The notes: generated from the sequence alone by a model not told the origin. DNA of 64,000 nt from Salinibaculum sp. SYNS191 (GCF_037338445.1 NZ_CP147839.1:1-64000); one strand, 5' to 3'; numbered from the stretch's first letter, positions 16,429 to 25,193 are shown. Program-made: numbers and translations.

Positions 16429-18596
16429 CGATGCCGTTCAGTATCGACTTTCTGGACGACGGCCGCGTCCTGGAGTGGGAGGCAACCGCCGACGGCGCCG
16501 TCGCGACCGAGCGCCAAGACTACACCCCACGCTTCTACGTCGCCGCTCGCGACCCAGAGACCGACCTCGACCTCACAACGCTCCAGTCGGTGTACGACCA
16601 GCACCCGGACGTCGTCGCGACCGAGATGGTTGCGCGACGCCCCGGCTTTCGACGAGACGAGGAGGCCGTTCTCGCAGTCGACGTTGCCCACATCGATCGC
16701 GTCACTCCACTCGCCCGGCAAGCGCGCCAGCTGTCGGACTATCCAGTCGGGGATCTCGCCTGTTTCAACGTCGACTTCTCGCGAGAGTTCCGGTACTGTC
16801 TGGAGACCGACGCCGATCCGACGCCGGCGAGCGAGCTGTCGACGCTCCGGCTCAGCGTTCCGGTGACCGAAACGAGCAACGACATCTATGGGGAGCTGTC
16901 TGTCGCCGGCGATACTGTTACCGGCTCGCCGACGGATCTCCTGACCGCCGTCCAGGGGGCGCTCGACGCACACGATCCGGACGTCCTGGTCTGCTCAACC
17001 AGCGAGATCGTCCCAACTCTGTACGAGATGGCGACGGCTGCCGGCGTCGACGGCTTCTCGCTGAGTCGGTGGCCGGACGTCGACTACCAGCAACTCGCGA
17101 GCCGGTCGACGTACTCGAGCTACGGCCGCGTCGGTCACTCACCGGCGCGGTACAACGTGCCCGGCCGGGCGATCATCGACGAATCGAACACGTTCTTCTA
17201 CGGGGAGACGAACCTCGAGGGCGTCCTCGACCTCGTGTCGCGCTCGAACAAGCCCGTCCAGGAGCTCGCATGGGCGTCGATCGGGAACGTGCTCACGGCG
17301 ATCCAGATCTGTGAAGCCCACGACCGCGGCGTCCTCGTGCCATGGAACTCCTGGCGCCACGAGTTCTACAAACCGATGGGGACGCTCCACGACGCCGACC
17401 GCGGCGGCTTCATCTTCGCGCCCGAGGTCGGGCTTCACGAGAACGTCCACGAACTCGACTTCTCCTCGTTGTACCCGAACATCATCTGTACCCGGAACGT
17501 CTCGCCGGACGTCATCCGGTGTGAGTGCCACAGCGACCGCGAGGACGTCCCCGGCCTCGGGTACTCGATCTGTGACGAGCGGGGTTACCTCGTCGACGTG
17601 CTACAGCCGATCATCGACGCGCGCGACGAGATCAAGGCGGCCATCCGTCGCGAGAAGGAACGGGACAACCCCGACGAGGACCGGCTGGCGGAACTCGAGG
17701 GACGGTCGGGAGCGCTGAAGTGGATCCTCGTCGCCTGCTTCGGCTATCAAGGGTTCAGCAACGCGAAATTCGGCCGAATCGAGTGCCACGAAGCAATCAA
17801 CGCGTTCGCTCGCGAGATTCTGCTGACGGCGAAACAGCGGCTGGAAGCCGGCGGCTGGCGCGTCGTCCACGGCATCGTCGACTCCATCTGGGTGACGCCG
17901 GACCCTGACGTCGACGACGAGGACCGCGAGGACCTCGGGACGCTCGCGACGGAGATCACGGAACGCGTCGAGATTCGGCTCGAACACGAGGCCCACTACG
18001 ACTGGGTGGCGTTCGTTCCGCAGCGCGAGAGCGACGCCGGCGCGCTGACGAAGTACTTCGGCAAGGTCGCCGGCGACGACGACTTCAAGGTCAGAGGCAT
18101 CGAAGCCCGGCAGCGCTCAACCCCGCCGTTCATCGTGGACATCCAGCGGGACTGTCTCGACCAGCTCGATGCCACGCGGTCACCGGACGCGGTGCTCGGA
18201 CGGCTCGAACGAGCAATCGACGAACTGCAGGCGGGCAACGTAGCAGTGGAGCGCCTCGTCGAGCGGAATCGTGTCTCCAAGCCCCTGGAAGGCTACTCAC
18301 AGAATACCCAGAACGTGGCCGCCTTGAAACGGGCTCGCGAGCAGGAACTGGCAGTCCACCCGGGGCAGGATATCGAGTACGTGGTCGTCGACGACGAGAA
18401 ATCCTCGCGAGACCGGGTCGCCCTCGCCCACGAGGAGATCGAGACCTACGACGCCTCGTACTACGAGACGCAGCTGATCAGAGCGGTCGAGAGCGTGCTT
18501 TCACCGCTCGGGTGGGCTCGTACAGACATTCGACGGAGACTCGCAGAGACACGAGAGGTGGAGCTGACGGAGTTCACAGCAGCCCGGAACGGATGA
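16425..18596 (+). CDS. divergent family B DNA polymerase (PolB2-like)
   Basis: The product has 721 residues from ATG 16431 or 723 from GTG 16425. Motif A, ELDFSSLYPNII near residue 340, is intact. Motif B is altered (LKWILVACFGYQGF near 428, lacking the usual asparagine), and motif C reads HGIVDSIWV near 479 in place of YGDTDS, so the first metal-binding aspartate is missing. I cannot find the DIE exonuclease motif, so proofreading is probably lost. Archaeal PolB2-type polymerases with damaged motifs are known and their activity has been debated. Operon context with a RadA-like protein suggests repair or translesion synthesis rather than bulk replication. A thumb-like helical C-terminus remains. 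Confidence 0.85.
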   Translation: MTMPFSIDFLDDGRVLEWEATADGAVATERQDYTPRFYVAARDPETDLDLTTLQSVYDQHPDVVATEMVARRPGFRRDEEAVLAVDVAHIDRVTPLARQARQLSDYPVGDLACFNVDFSREFRYCLETDADPTPASELSTLRLSVPVTETSNDIYGELSVAGDTVTGSPTDLLTAVQGALDAHDPDVLVCSTSEIVPTLYEMATAAGVDGFSLSRWPDVDYQQLASRSTYSSYGRVGHSPARYNVPGRAIIDESNTFFYGETNLEGVLDLVSRSNKPVQELAWASIGNVLTAIQICEAHDRGVLVPWNSWRHEFYKPMGTLHDADRGGFIFAPEVGLHENVHELDFSSLYPNIICTRNVSPDVIRCECHSDREDVPGLGYSICDERGYLVDVLQPIIDARDEIKAAIRREKERDNPDEDRLAELEGRSGALKWILVACFGYQGFSNAKFGRIECHEAINAFAREILLTAKQRLEAGGWRVVHGIVDSIWVTPDPDVDDEDREDLGTLATEITERVEIRLEHEAHYDWVAFVPQRESDAGALTKYFGKVAGDDDFKVRGIEARQRSTPPFIVDIQRDCLDQLDATRSPDAVLGRLERAIDELQAGNVAVERLVERNRVSKPLEGYSQNTQNVAALKRAREQELAVHPGQDIEYVVVDDEKSSRDRVALAHEEIETYDASYYETQLIRAVESVLSPLGWARTDIRRRLAETREVELTEFTAARNG

Positions 18597-18652
18597 GTAG
18601 GCTCAGATGTCACTTGATGCGAGCAAAACCACAAGTGGGCGACGAGGTCGAT

Positions 18653-18753
18653 CCCATTCACACTCTGGGGGGCCTTGGTCTATGTAACACCCCCCGGAGT
18701 GTGAATGGAGGGAATCAATCACACCGAGGGTGGACAACCTATTTGTGAATGGG
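18653..18753. repeat. candidate origin 2 repeats, left cluster (CCATTCACAC family)
   Basis: Four copies just upstream of the second orc gene: 18653-18672 (plus, CCATTCACACTCTGGGGGG core), 18690-18708 (minus, nearly identical, facing the first), 18714-18732 (plus, degenerate) and 18742-18753 (minus, half site). A long core followed by a G-string, in both orientations beside an orc gene, is how haloarchaeal origin boxes are arranged. The right cluster is at 20044-20546. Confidence 0.7.
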
Positions 18754-18769
18754 GCGAATTGGTCCGCCC

Positions 18770-20037
18770 ATGCCAAACAATGATTCCACGCAAACAACCG
18801 TCGACGAGATATTAAATATCGACGAGGGGGATAGCGAAGACGAATCGGATATTTTTGAGAAACCGTGGTTGCTCGAGATCGATAACGTTCCTGACGCCAA
18901 TCGAATCGTCGGCCGAGACGACCATATCACGTTCTTGGCCAAGAATCTCCGGAAGATGCGGACAAACAGCGTCCCGGATAACGTTCTGGAGTGGGGAGAA
19001 ACCGGGACGGGGAAGACACTGGTTGCAAGACACGTCTGCGAACGGCTCGAAGCAGCAACTGCAGGAACGGACTCCCCATCGTTACTGCTTACATCAACCC
19101 AGACCCCATCTCTACGTATACCTCCACCTTCCGAAAGATCGCAGAGCAGGTAAACGCGAAAGCAGAGAACCCGCTTGATGTCCCCTATCAGGGCCTCTCA
19201 GCCGAGCACTATCGGGATCAGAAATTGTGGCCAGTTGTTCAGCGGGAGTTTTCTGGCGGTCTTGTCGTCATCATCGATGAAATCGACAAGCACGGAGAAG
19301 TCAACGAGGTCCTCTACACGCTATCACGGTCACAATCAAAAGACGACGTTGACTTCCCAGTCCTTACAATCGGGATTTCGAACGACATCGAATTCAAAGG
19401 AGAAATCGAGTCACGGGTTCAATCGACTCTCCAGCCAGAACACCGAACGTTCACGCCATACGAAGAAGACCAGCTCATTGCAATCCTCGAAAATCGACGG
19501 GACGCATTTTACGACGGTGTCCTGGATGACGAGGTGATTCCAACCACAGCTGAACTCGCAGCTGAAGAACACGGTGACGCTCGACGGGCAGTCCGATTGT
19601 TCCGAAATGCGGGCGAGATCGCTGACGAAGAAGGCGATGATATTGTGACCGCGAATCACGTTTTCGAAGCTGACGAACTCGTCGAAGTTGAGCTCTTTAT
19701 GGAGATGGTGAAAGGGACTCCGTTGTCCGGGAAATTACTCTTGTTTGCTCTCACACGTCTTGACCGGAATAACCCGGAGAAAGAATGGTTCCGGACGTCA
19801 GAGATTCACGAGGTTTACCAAACAGTAGCACGGGACGTCGAAGTAGAACCCAAGGGGTACAATCGTGCGCTTGAGCTTCTGAACAAGCACGTGACGACAG
19901 GAGTTCTCGAATCGAAAAAGAAGGAAGGCGGAGATCAGGGGAAGTTCAGGTCGTATTCGCTCCAAGGAGACGTGGAGAGTACACGAACTGGACTGATCAA
20001 CTCAACGCCGGAACTCCAGACGTTGATGGGATGGTGA
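18770..20037 (+). pseudogene. second Orc1/Cdc6-type AAA+ gene, frameshifted
   Basis: Two frames form one protein of about 422 residues. The first (ATG 18770 preferred, since ATG 18749 falls inside an origin repeat) has an acidic start, RIVGRDDHI and Walker A GETGTGKT near residue 78. At about 19073-19078 the sequence continues in another frame with IVTAYINPDPIS, Walker B VVIIDEIDKH, sensor 1 LTIGISNDIEF, arginine box ESRVQSTLQP and a C-terminal winged helix ending at 20037. One missing C in the run at 19074-19077 would restore the frame. Repeats of one family lie on both sides, so the gene belongs to an origin. A homopolymer error is quite possible; if real, this initiator is dead. Confidence 0.82.
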
Positions 20038-20043
20038 CCCTCC

Positions 20044-20546
20044 CACCCCTCGGTGTGAATGGTCCCCTATAGGTCAGGGCAGTAGTAAAGACGGAGCAGG
20101 ACTTGACCCGTAGAAGCTGTGTCGTCCGTCTGAGGTCCCATTACCGGCACGGAGAGCGGCTTACAAGTCCTGCCACCGTAGCTGACCCGGTCCGCTACTG
20201 CACCGCACCGCAGTTGTAGTTATCTTTATTATACTACAGTCTAAACAGTCCTCCGAGTAGACGTATTCTAAAAGGCAAGGCCTTGTGCCGAAGCCGACGC
20301 TTCGTCACTGAGGCGAAAACCTTCCCTACGGTGAGAGGACTTCTGCTGTTAAGGACTTCTTAATCGCGGTACCCTGGGTGGTGGACCATTCACACTGAGG
20401 GGTGTGGGGGTAAACGAGGCGTAATCTATCCGCGTGTTGCTCTGTCTTCTCTCGGCGTGAAGTCTCGTTAGAGAGTGGCGGTTGATAGCCCATTCACACC
20501 GAGGGGTGTCGGGTAAACCGATCCCATTCACACTCTGGGGGGTGTC
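20044..20546. repeat. candidate origin 2, right repeat cluster and AT-rich interval
   Basis: Copies of the CCATTCACAC box are at 20044-20062 (minus), 20386-20410, 20490-20513 and 20524-20546 (all plus), each followed by a GGGGTGTG-type string. The 323 bases between the first two contain no gene. They include an AT-rich stretch around 20215-20250 with a TGTAGT...ACTACA dyad, a reasonable place for duplex opening, and a long-range dyad GCAGGACTTG / CAAGTCCTGC (about 20097-20106 and 20165-20174). Together with the left cluster this brackets the orc gene. Confidence 0.65.
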
Positions 20547-20602
20547 ATCTGCTACGCTACGAATCACGTTGAAACAAACATCAGGCTACAGTTCCATCTC
20601 GT

Positions 20603-20926
20603 CTACTCGTTGGGATTCACCGGCCCTTTGTACTTCGACGTCACCGAATCGCCTTCCCGCCACTGCCAGTAGTAGTAGCGGTTGTCGTTGATCTCCTTGA
20701 TCGTGATCGTCGCCTTCGCCGGCACGTCGTCTGGGAGGTCATCGGGGCGCGCCTCGACGTCGGCGTCGTCCGCTTCCTCCTCGAGACGAGCTTCACGCTC
20801 CTTGTATTCGGCCAACGCCTCGGCGTAGCTGGCAACGTCTCGAAGATGCTCCGGTGTGGCTTCATTGAGCGTGTGGACGATCTCCGTCGGGAGGTTCGCC
20901 GGTGGGGTCGGGGGTTCGTAGGACAT
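20603..20926 (-). CDS. DUF6788-like small protein
   Basis: A 107-residue protein. The C-terminal part AKATITIKEINDNRYYYWQW, ending SKYKGPV, is the hallmark of the DUF6788 family: a short beta unit that usually reads G-x-YYY-x-W-R-E-G-x-x-x-S-KY-x-G-P. A central helix rich in E and R comes before it. Such proteins accompany plasmid, viral and transposon genes and resemble the arm of some DNA-binding or recombination proteins, but no role is proven. The start at 20926 lies 15 bases from an inverted repeat of the TTAACCAACA family (20941-20981), probably its control site. Confidence 0.72.
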   Translation of the reverse strand: MSYEPPTPPANLPTEIVHTLNEATPEHLRDVASYAEALAEYKEREARLEEEADDADVEARPDDLPDDVPAKATITIKEINDNRYYYWQWREGDSVTSKYKGPVNPNE

Positions 20927-20940
20927 CGGCTACTCTCGTG

Positions 20941-20981
20941 TTAACCAACACGACCCACGAGTCCATAGTTTTGTTGGTTAA
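20941..20981. repeat. TTAACCAACA inverted repeat, copy 2
   Basis: TTAACCAACA at 20941-20950 and TGTTGGTTAA at 20972-20981, 21 bases between. It lies between the divergent DUF6788-like gene and the AbiE-like operon. Confidence 0.85.
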
Positions 20982-21013
20982 GACGATGGGGACGGTTCTC
21001 GCGATTGCTGGAT

Positions 21014-21061
21014 GTAACACTACTCGAAACTTCTTTATATACAAGTTTCGTACTATGTTAC
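21014..21061 (+). promoter_or_regulatory. operator dyad enclosing the TATA box of the AbiE-like operon
   Basis: Imperfect 19-base arms at 21014-21032 and 21043-21061 (GTAACA...CGAAACTT and its mirror) enclose CTTTATATAC, whose TATA element lies about 27 bases before the GTG at 21065. A factor bound to both arms would cover the promoter. AbiEi antitoxins repress their own operons through such repeats, so the first gene product is the likely binder. Confidence 0.72.
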
Positions 21062-21064
21062 ACC

Positions 21065-21991
21065 GTGCTCCGGCGCATCGAACTCGAGGTCCTCGCCACG
21101 GTCGACCGCGGCGACACGATCTCCGAACTCGCGACGAAACTCGACCACAGCGAGAGCTACCTCTCTCGTGCCGTCGCCGACCTCGTCGAGAAGGGGCTCG
21201 TCTACACGGAACGCGACGGCCGCCGAAAACGAGTCGTCCCGTCGGATACTCGCGCCGTCGAACGGTACCAGGACCTCGTCCGCCAGCACTCCCATATCGA
21301 CTTCCCCGATCTACTGACCGGGAAGGCACTCGAGGTGCTGTACTACCTCGACCAGCCGCGAACCGTCTCCGAGATCGCCGACCGGAGCGACAACTACCGC
21401 AATACGGTCAACCGGGTCCTCAAGCGGTTTCGCGACCGTGGGCTCGTCGGGACGGCCGACGGCCGCTACGAGTTCAACGCCGACTTCGACCGCCTCCACG
21501 AGTTCGCCCGTGAACTCACACACCATCTCCATCGCCATCGCCTCGAAGCCGTTGCCCCGAAGGGCACGATTCTCTGGGAGGACTACGACGAATTTCTCGC
21601 CCAGGCTGAGACGGAGATCGACGCCGAGGGATTCCACGAAACTGGCCTCGCTCGATTCGCGGCCTTTGACCTCCAGTTCCTGCTTACCGGCCACCGCTAC
21701 TACGTCTACTCCGAGAACCTCGACGCAGTCTCGCCGGCGGAGCTCTGCTGTCACATGCTGCTGATCGACGACGGCAGCCGTCACCGCTCGTACTGTCTCC
21801 TCCTGCTCAGCCACGTCGACGTCGACGAGGCGGACCTCCGAGAGCAGGCGGCGAAGTATGGCCTCGAAGACGAAATCGACGCCTTGCTCCGCTACCTCGA
21901 GACGCACGACGAGGTCGACGACGACCGGCTCCCGGAGTGGGACGAGTTCCAAGAGCTGGCGGCTGACTACGAGGTGCCACTACCACAATGA
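21065..21991 (+). CDS. two-winged-helix regulator, AbiEi-like antitoxin candidate
   Basis: I choose the GTG at 21065 because the TATA element at 21033-21042 sits about 27 bases upstream, giving a leaderless mRNA; an upstream TTG at 21005 lies before the promoter. The product has 308 residues. Two winged helices are visible: TISELATKLDHSESYLSRAV and TVSEIADRSDNYRNTVNRVL. The C-terminal half is alpha/beta and ends acidic. Its stop overlaps the start of a nucleotidyltransferase gene (4 bases). An HTH protein followed by a nucleotidyltransferase is the layout of AbiE type IV toxin-antitoxin systems, in which the first protein is antitoxin and autorepressor. The assignment rests on layout and operator, with no strong sequence match from memory. 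Confidence 0.65.
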   Translation: MLRRIELEVLATVDRGDTISELATKLDHSESYLSRAVADLVEKGLVYTERDGRRKRVVPSDTRAVERYQDLVRQHSHIDFPDLLTGKALEVLYYLDQPRTVSEIADRSDNYRNTVNRVLKRFRDRGLVGTADGRYEFNADFDRLHEFARELTHHLHRHRLEAVAPKGTILWEDYDEFLAQAETEIDAEGFHETGLARFAAFDLQFLLTGHRYYVYSENLDAVSPAELCCHMLLIDDGSRHRSYCLLLLSHVDVDEADLREQAAKYGLEDEIDALLRYLETHDEVDDDRLPEWDEFQELAADYEVPLPQ

Positions 21992-22791
21992 GACCAACAT
22001 TCGGACGCGAGTACATCGAGAACGAATTCCAGCGGATCGGGGATGGCCTATCTGAACCGCTCACGGTATTCCTGATCGGTGGTGGTGCGATGTCACTGCG
22101 CGACCTCAAGGGGGCGACGAAAGATATCGACCTAGTCGTCCCTGATGGCGACGCGTACGGTCAGCTGTGGGCCGTCCTGATGGATCTCGGGTATGCGGAG
22201 GTTCAATCCCTGGATCCAGATTACCGGGCGCTGGGGGCGACGAGCTGCGTCGAGAACGACGATGGGTGTCGCCTCGACATCTTCAACCAGCAAGTCGCGA
22301 ACAAGCTCGTGCTCACCGACGGGATGCAAGAGCGCAGCGAGCCGTTCCTCGACACGGATCGACTGACGGTCCGGCTGGTCAGCAACGAGGATATCTTCCT
22401 GTTCAAGGCAATCGCAGGCCGCGACGACGACATCGAGGACATGAATATGCTCGTGCAGGCCGGCCTCGATTACGACGTCGTCCGGGTTGAACTCGAAGCC
22501 CAGATCGAACGCCTGGGGGACGATCAGTTCGCCACGTTCGCGAACGAGGCCTTGGTCGAACTCGAGGAGCGGTACGGAGTGACCACGCCGATCGAGGCCC
22601 GCGTCCAGGAACTCACGAACAGGTACTACCGGGGGCTCGAAGTCCTCCAGGCACTCGACAAGCCGATGACCGTCGACGAACTGGCCTCCGAACTGGAGCT
22701 GGATACCGACGAGGTTCACGACCGGATTGCGTATCTCTCAACGTTCGACCGGGTCCAACGAGATGGCGACACGGTCCGTCCTGTGGAGTAG
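21988..22791 (+). CDS. DUF6036-type nucleotidyltransferase, AbiEii-like toxin candidate
   Basis: A 267-residue protein. FLIGGGAMSLRDLKGATKDI at about residues 28-47, followed by DLVVP, is the minimal nucleotidyltransferase signature: a glycine-rich turn with a downstream D-x-D pair. The next domain is helical, and the last 50 residues look like a winged helix (KPMTVDELASELELDTDEVH). AbiEii-type enzymes transfer nucleotides to tRNA or other targets and stop growth unless the antitoxin acts. It is co-translated with the two-HTH protein (ATGA overlap). The extra C-terminal winged helix could help binding to DNA or the partner. Toxic activity is inferred from family and context. Confidence 0.75.
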   Translation: MRPTFGREYIENEFQRIGDGLSEPLTVFLIGGGAMSLRDLKGATKDIDLVVPDGDAYGQLWAVLMDLGYAEVQSLDPDYRALGATSCVENDDGCRLDIFNQQVANKLVLTDGMQERSEPFLDTDRLTVRLVSNEDIFLFKAIAGRDDDIEDMNMLVQAGLDYDVVRVELEAQIERLGDDQFATFANEALVELEERYGVTTPIEARVQELTNRYYRGLEVLQALDKPMTVDELASELELDTDEVHDRIAYLSTFDRVQRDGDTVRPVE

Positions 22792-22804
22792 CTCAATCGT
22801 CGCC

Positions 22805-23623
22805 CTACGGGGAAGGAAGGCGGCCGTCTGGTCGGGGCACGCGGCCCCGTTTGATCTCGTGATCGACGCGACGCAGGTGCTTGCAGCCCCCCTCGGGTGA
22901 GCGCTGCTGCCAGTCGGGACAGGTACACGATTTGTCGATGACGTCGACTTCGTACCGGTTCCCGGACGCGGACCGCACCTCGTAGCGGCCACCTTTCGAG
23001 AGGAGTGAGACGTCCATCGCTTCGGCGACAGCACGCTTCGTGCGGGGCTCGAGATCGTCCTGTGACTCTGCGTTCTCGTCGACGACCAGTCGGTCGCGAA
23101 CGTCGCCCGTTCGACCCCCGTCCGGAGCGACGGCTTCCACAGGGCCACTGAGCCGCTCGTGGAGCAGTTCCTCCACCGGATGGCCTTCCGGCCACAGGTA
23201 GTGGACCTCGCGGCGCTCGCGATGGTCGTAGGAGCCACAGGCGGCTGCGCACCCAGTCCAGACGCGCCAGGCACCGAGCGCGGCCATCACGTCGACGATG
23301 TCGCGGGGAACCGTCTGGTGGTCGTCCGGGAAGAACACCCGGAAGCGGGTACACGCCACCTGCGGCGGGACGATCTCCCACCAGTCTTCGCTGGAGCCCC
23401 AGCTATTGTACATCGCCTCGTCGCTCCCGTAGCCGACGGTCACGCCGTCGATCGGCGTCCAGTCCGCCGGGAGGTGTTCCGCCTCGCCTTCGAGCACCCG
23501 GAGGACGGCGTATCGAAGGTACTCGTGGGCTTGGTTGTCTGTCGTTCGAGCGACCTGGTCATGCTGCTCGGCAGCGTGCTCAGCTTCCTCGAGGACCGTC
23601 GTGAGATAGGGTTCAGTCATCAT
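22805..23623 (-). CDS. SWIM zinc-finger protein
   Basis: A SWIM motif lies near the C-terminus: CTCPDWQQRSPEGGCKHL has the CxC...CxH ligands, preceded by the strands NRYEVDVIDK. SWIM domains bind DNA or proteins. I place the start at the ATG pair 23620-23623 and not at 23788, because a leader hairpin of the recurrent type ends 17 bases upstream (23641-23671). The product then has about 272 residues. The first half is unrecognised, with several cysteines and tryptophans (SSEDWWEIVPPQ, CAAACGSYDHRERR). It is convergent with the AbiE-like operon. Similar SWIM proteins occur in haloarchaeal plasmids; the role is unknown. Confidence 0.78.
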   Translation of the reverse strand: MMTEPYLTTVLEEAEHAAEQHDQVARTTDNQAHEYLRYAVLRVLEGEAEHLPADWTPIDGVTVGYGSDEAMYNSWGSSEDWWEIVPPQVACTRFRVFFPDDHQTVPRDIVDVMAALGAWRVWTGCAAACGSYDHRERREVHYLWPEGHPVEELLHERLSGPVEAVAPDGGRTGDVRDRLVVDENAESQDDLEPRTKRAVAEAMDVSLLSKGGRYEVRSASGNRYEVDVIDKSCTCPDWQQRSPEGGCKHLRRVDHEIKRGRVPRPDGRLPSP

Positions 23624-23640
23624 TCGACGGAGGTAAGAAC

Positions 23641-23671
23641 GCGCCTCCGGCCCTCGGCGGGCGCAGAAAAA
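23641..23671 (-). promoter_or_regulatory. leader hairpin element, SWIM gene
   Basis: Minus strand: TTTTTCT, then stem GCGCC/GGCGC around a CGAGGG-containing loop; it ends 17 bases before the start. Member of the recurrent leader family. A palindrome CTTCCAG-aaa-CTGGAAG lies directly upstream at 23672-23688. Confidence 0.6.
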
Positions 23672-23791
23672 CTTCCAGAAACTGGAAGCCAATGATGACA
23701 TAGAGAATTGATCTGGCTCACTTAGCCGTCTGGCTTGGTGCCTTTTGAGAACGAAATTTAATGTGCTACTAGTTACTACATAACACACAAG

Positions 23792-24169
23792 ATGATTCGG
23801 GGACTTATCGCGTTTGTGGCATCGCTGTTTACTGAGGCTGTGAAGTTCGCAAAATGGCCATTTAACCCGACCAACGGAAGGGGACAGTACGTCACACCTT
23901 CAAACCGCCATTTCCTGACGGGGAAGGCGAATTTCTTGGTGACGGTTGCGTACCGACTGGGTCAAGCAGGGGTGAATTTTGGAAAGGCGCTGGTATTTGA
24001 TGTGTTGGCTCCACTAGTTGATGCGATAATTAGGATGGCGAGCGACCTCTACCATTCAAATCCCAATTATACTCGAATGGCACTTCGCGGGGGTTTCTCT
24101 GCAGTTCAAACGACTTTCGCGATAGGAGCTGCTGGTTTGATGCTACTCGTAGGACTGTTCCGCAAGTGA
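23792..24169 (+). CDS. small membrane protein, hypothetical
   Basis: A 125-residue protein with hydrophobic stretches at about residues 1-20 (MIRGLIAFVASLFTEAVKFA), 60-85 (weakly hydrophobic, LVFDVLAPLVDAIIRMA) and 100-122 (TTFAIGAAGLMLLVGLF). The last is a clear membrane helix. The amino acid make-up is less acidic and the GC content visibly lower than in its neighbours, which hints at separate origin. It stands alone on the plus strand among minus-strand backbone genes and is convergent with the ArdC-like gene. I do not recognise a family. Confidence 0.6.
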   Translation: MIRGLIAFVASLFTEAVKFAKWPFNPTNGRGQYVTPSNRHFLTGKANFLVTVAYRLGQAGVNFGKALVFDVLAPLVDAIIRMASDLYHSNPNYTRMALRGGFSAVQTTFAIGAAGLMLLVGLFRK

Positions 24170-24179
24170 AGCGCGAGGG

Positions 24180-25106
24180 TTACTCTTCGAGGACGTCGAT
24201 GAGTTCCTCTGCCGTCCGACTGATCCGTCCGAGCCGCTCGCGAATGACCTCGGGATCGTCCGACTCCCACGCAGCGAGGTAGAACGCCGATCCGCTCGTG
24301 TCGAGCCCGCAGTACCGCCCGACGACGTACGCGACGGCTTCGGCCTCGACTTCGCGTTTCGACCGTTCGGTGTCGTCGTCGACGTCGAAGTGGAGCAGGG
24401 CGTGGGCGTACTCGTGAATCAGCGTCCGCGCGAGGTCGGCCTCATTCTCCCGATCGCGCACCTCGACGAGCGGCTGGACGTCGACGAGGCTCAGCTGTTC
24501 GCAGATGCCCTTCGCCTCGCCGTGGGTCCACTCCTCGGCTGGAACGATCCGCACCGTCACGCCGAGGTCGTCAGCGGCGACAGTCAACTGTTCGACGAGG
24601 TCGCCGGCGTCCCCGGTTGCTTCAGTGTTCAGGTCGGGAAGCGGCTCGCCTTCGGTCTGCGAGACGTCGAACACCGGCGCAGGCTTGAATCCGACCAGGC
24701 CATCGGACCACTCCTCGGGCGGCGTCTCATCGTAGTCACAGTCGCTGTCCTCATGGTAGCTCGGCGAATTCTCGCACTCCGGGCACTGCTTGGAGATGAT
24801 CGGTGCCCAGATCCAGATGGCCGACTCACCCTCCTTGACGTGGCGGTCGAACTCCTCCTGCCACGTCCGGTAGCCCGCCACCCGGCTCGCCTCGGGACAC
24901 TGCCGCTTGATGAGGAGCGTGTTCCGGTAGGAGTAGTCGTGGAAACGACTCTGGACATCGAGCCACTCTTGGAACTCTTCGCTGGCCTGCGCGTCGTCGA
25001 CGCCGGCGACGAGGTCGTCGATCCACTGTTCGATGGTACTGTTCATCTCGTCTGATCGCGTGTCGGTCTGGTCGAAGGAGACCGACGAGTCACTAGTCGT
25101 AGCCAT
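24180..25106 (-). CDS. ArdC-like antirestriction protein with ImmA/IrrE-type metallopeptidase motif
   Basis: The product has 308 residues from the ATG at 25106. Residues about 15-80 match the ArdC-type N-terminal ssDNA-binding domain: a helix, SRFHDYSYRNTLLI, and GYRTWQEEFDRHVKEGESAI. The C-terminal part carries the zinc peptidase motif HEYAHALLHF near residue 230, followed by EVEAEAVAYVVGRYCGL, where the further glutamate ligand lies. ArdC proteins of conjugative plasmids protect incoming single-stranded DNA from restriction. A pair CPEC with a later CDYD between the domains may bind zinc. A leader hairpin lies 45 bases upstream. Family is well supported; the antirestriction role is from known relatives. 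Confidence 0.82.
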   Translation of the reverse strand: MATTSDSSVSFDQTDTRSDEMNSTIEQWIDDLVAGVDDAQASEEFQEWLDVQSRFHDYSYRNTLLIKRQCPEASRVAGYRTWQEEFDRHVKEGESAIWIWAPIISKQCPECENSPSYHEDSDCDYDETPPEEWSDGLVGFKPAPVFDVSQTEGEPLPDLNTEATGDAGDLVEQLTVAADDLGVTVRIVPAEEWTHGEAKGICEQLSLVDVQPLVEVRDRENEADLARTLIHEYAHALLHFDVDDDTERSKREVEAEAVAYVVGRYCGLDTSGSAFYLAAWESDDPEVIRERLGRISRTAEELIDVLEE

Positions 25107-25150
25107 TGTGTTCACCGAATCAAGTTCACGGCGACTGCGTCTGTTCAGAC

Positions 25151-25181
25151 CGCCCCGCACCCCTCAGGGGCGTTCAAAAAA
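25151..25181 (-). promoter_or_regulatory. leader hairpin element, ArdC-like gene
   Basis: Minus strand: TTTTTTGAA, stem CGCCCC/GGGGCG, loop TGAGGGGTGC. Recurrent leader family; 45 bases before the start. Confidence 0.65.
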
Positions 25182-25193
25182 CCGCTCTGTCGG

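Noticed and set aside
16425..18596. Casposon polymerase
   Set aside because: No cas1 gene and no terminal inverted repeats found near the polymerase gene.
20090..20345. tRNA or other known RNA gene in the origin 2 interval
   Set aside because: No cloverleaf or conserved tRNA loop could be formed by eye.
21005..21064. TTG start for the two-HTH regulator
   Set aside because: It lies before the TATA element; the GTG at 21065 fits a leaderless transcript.
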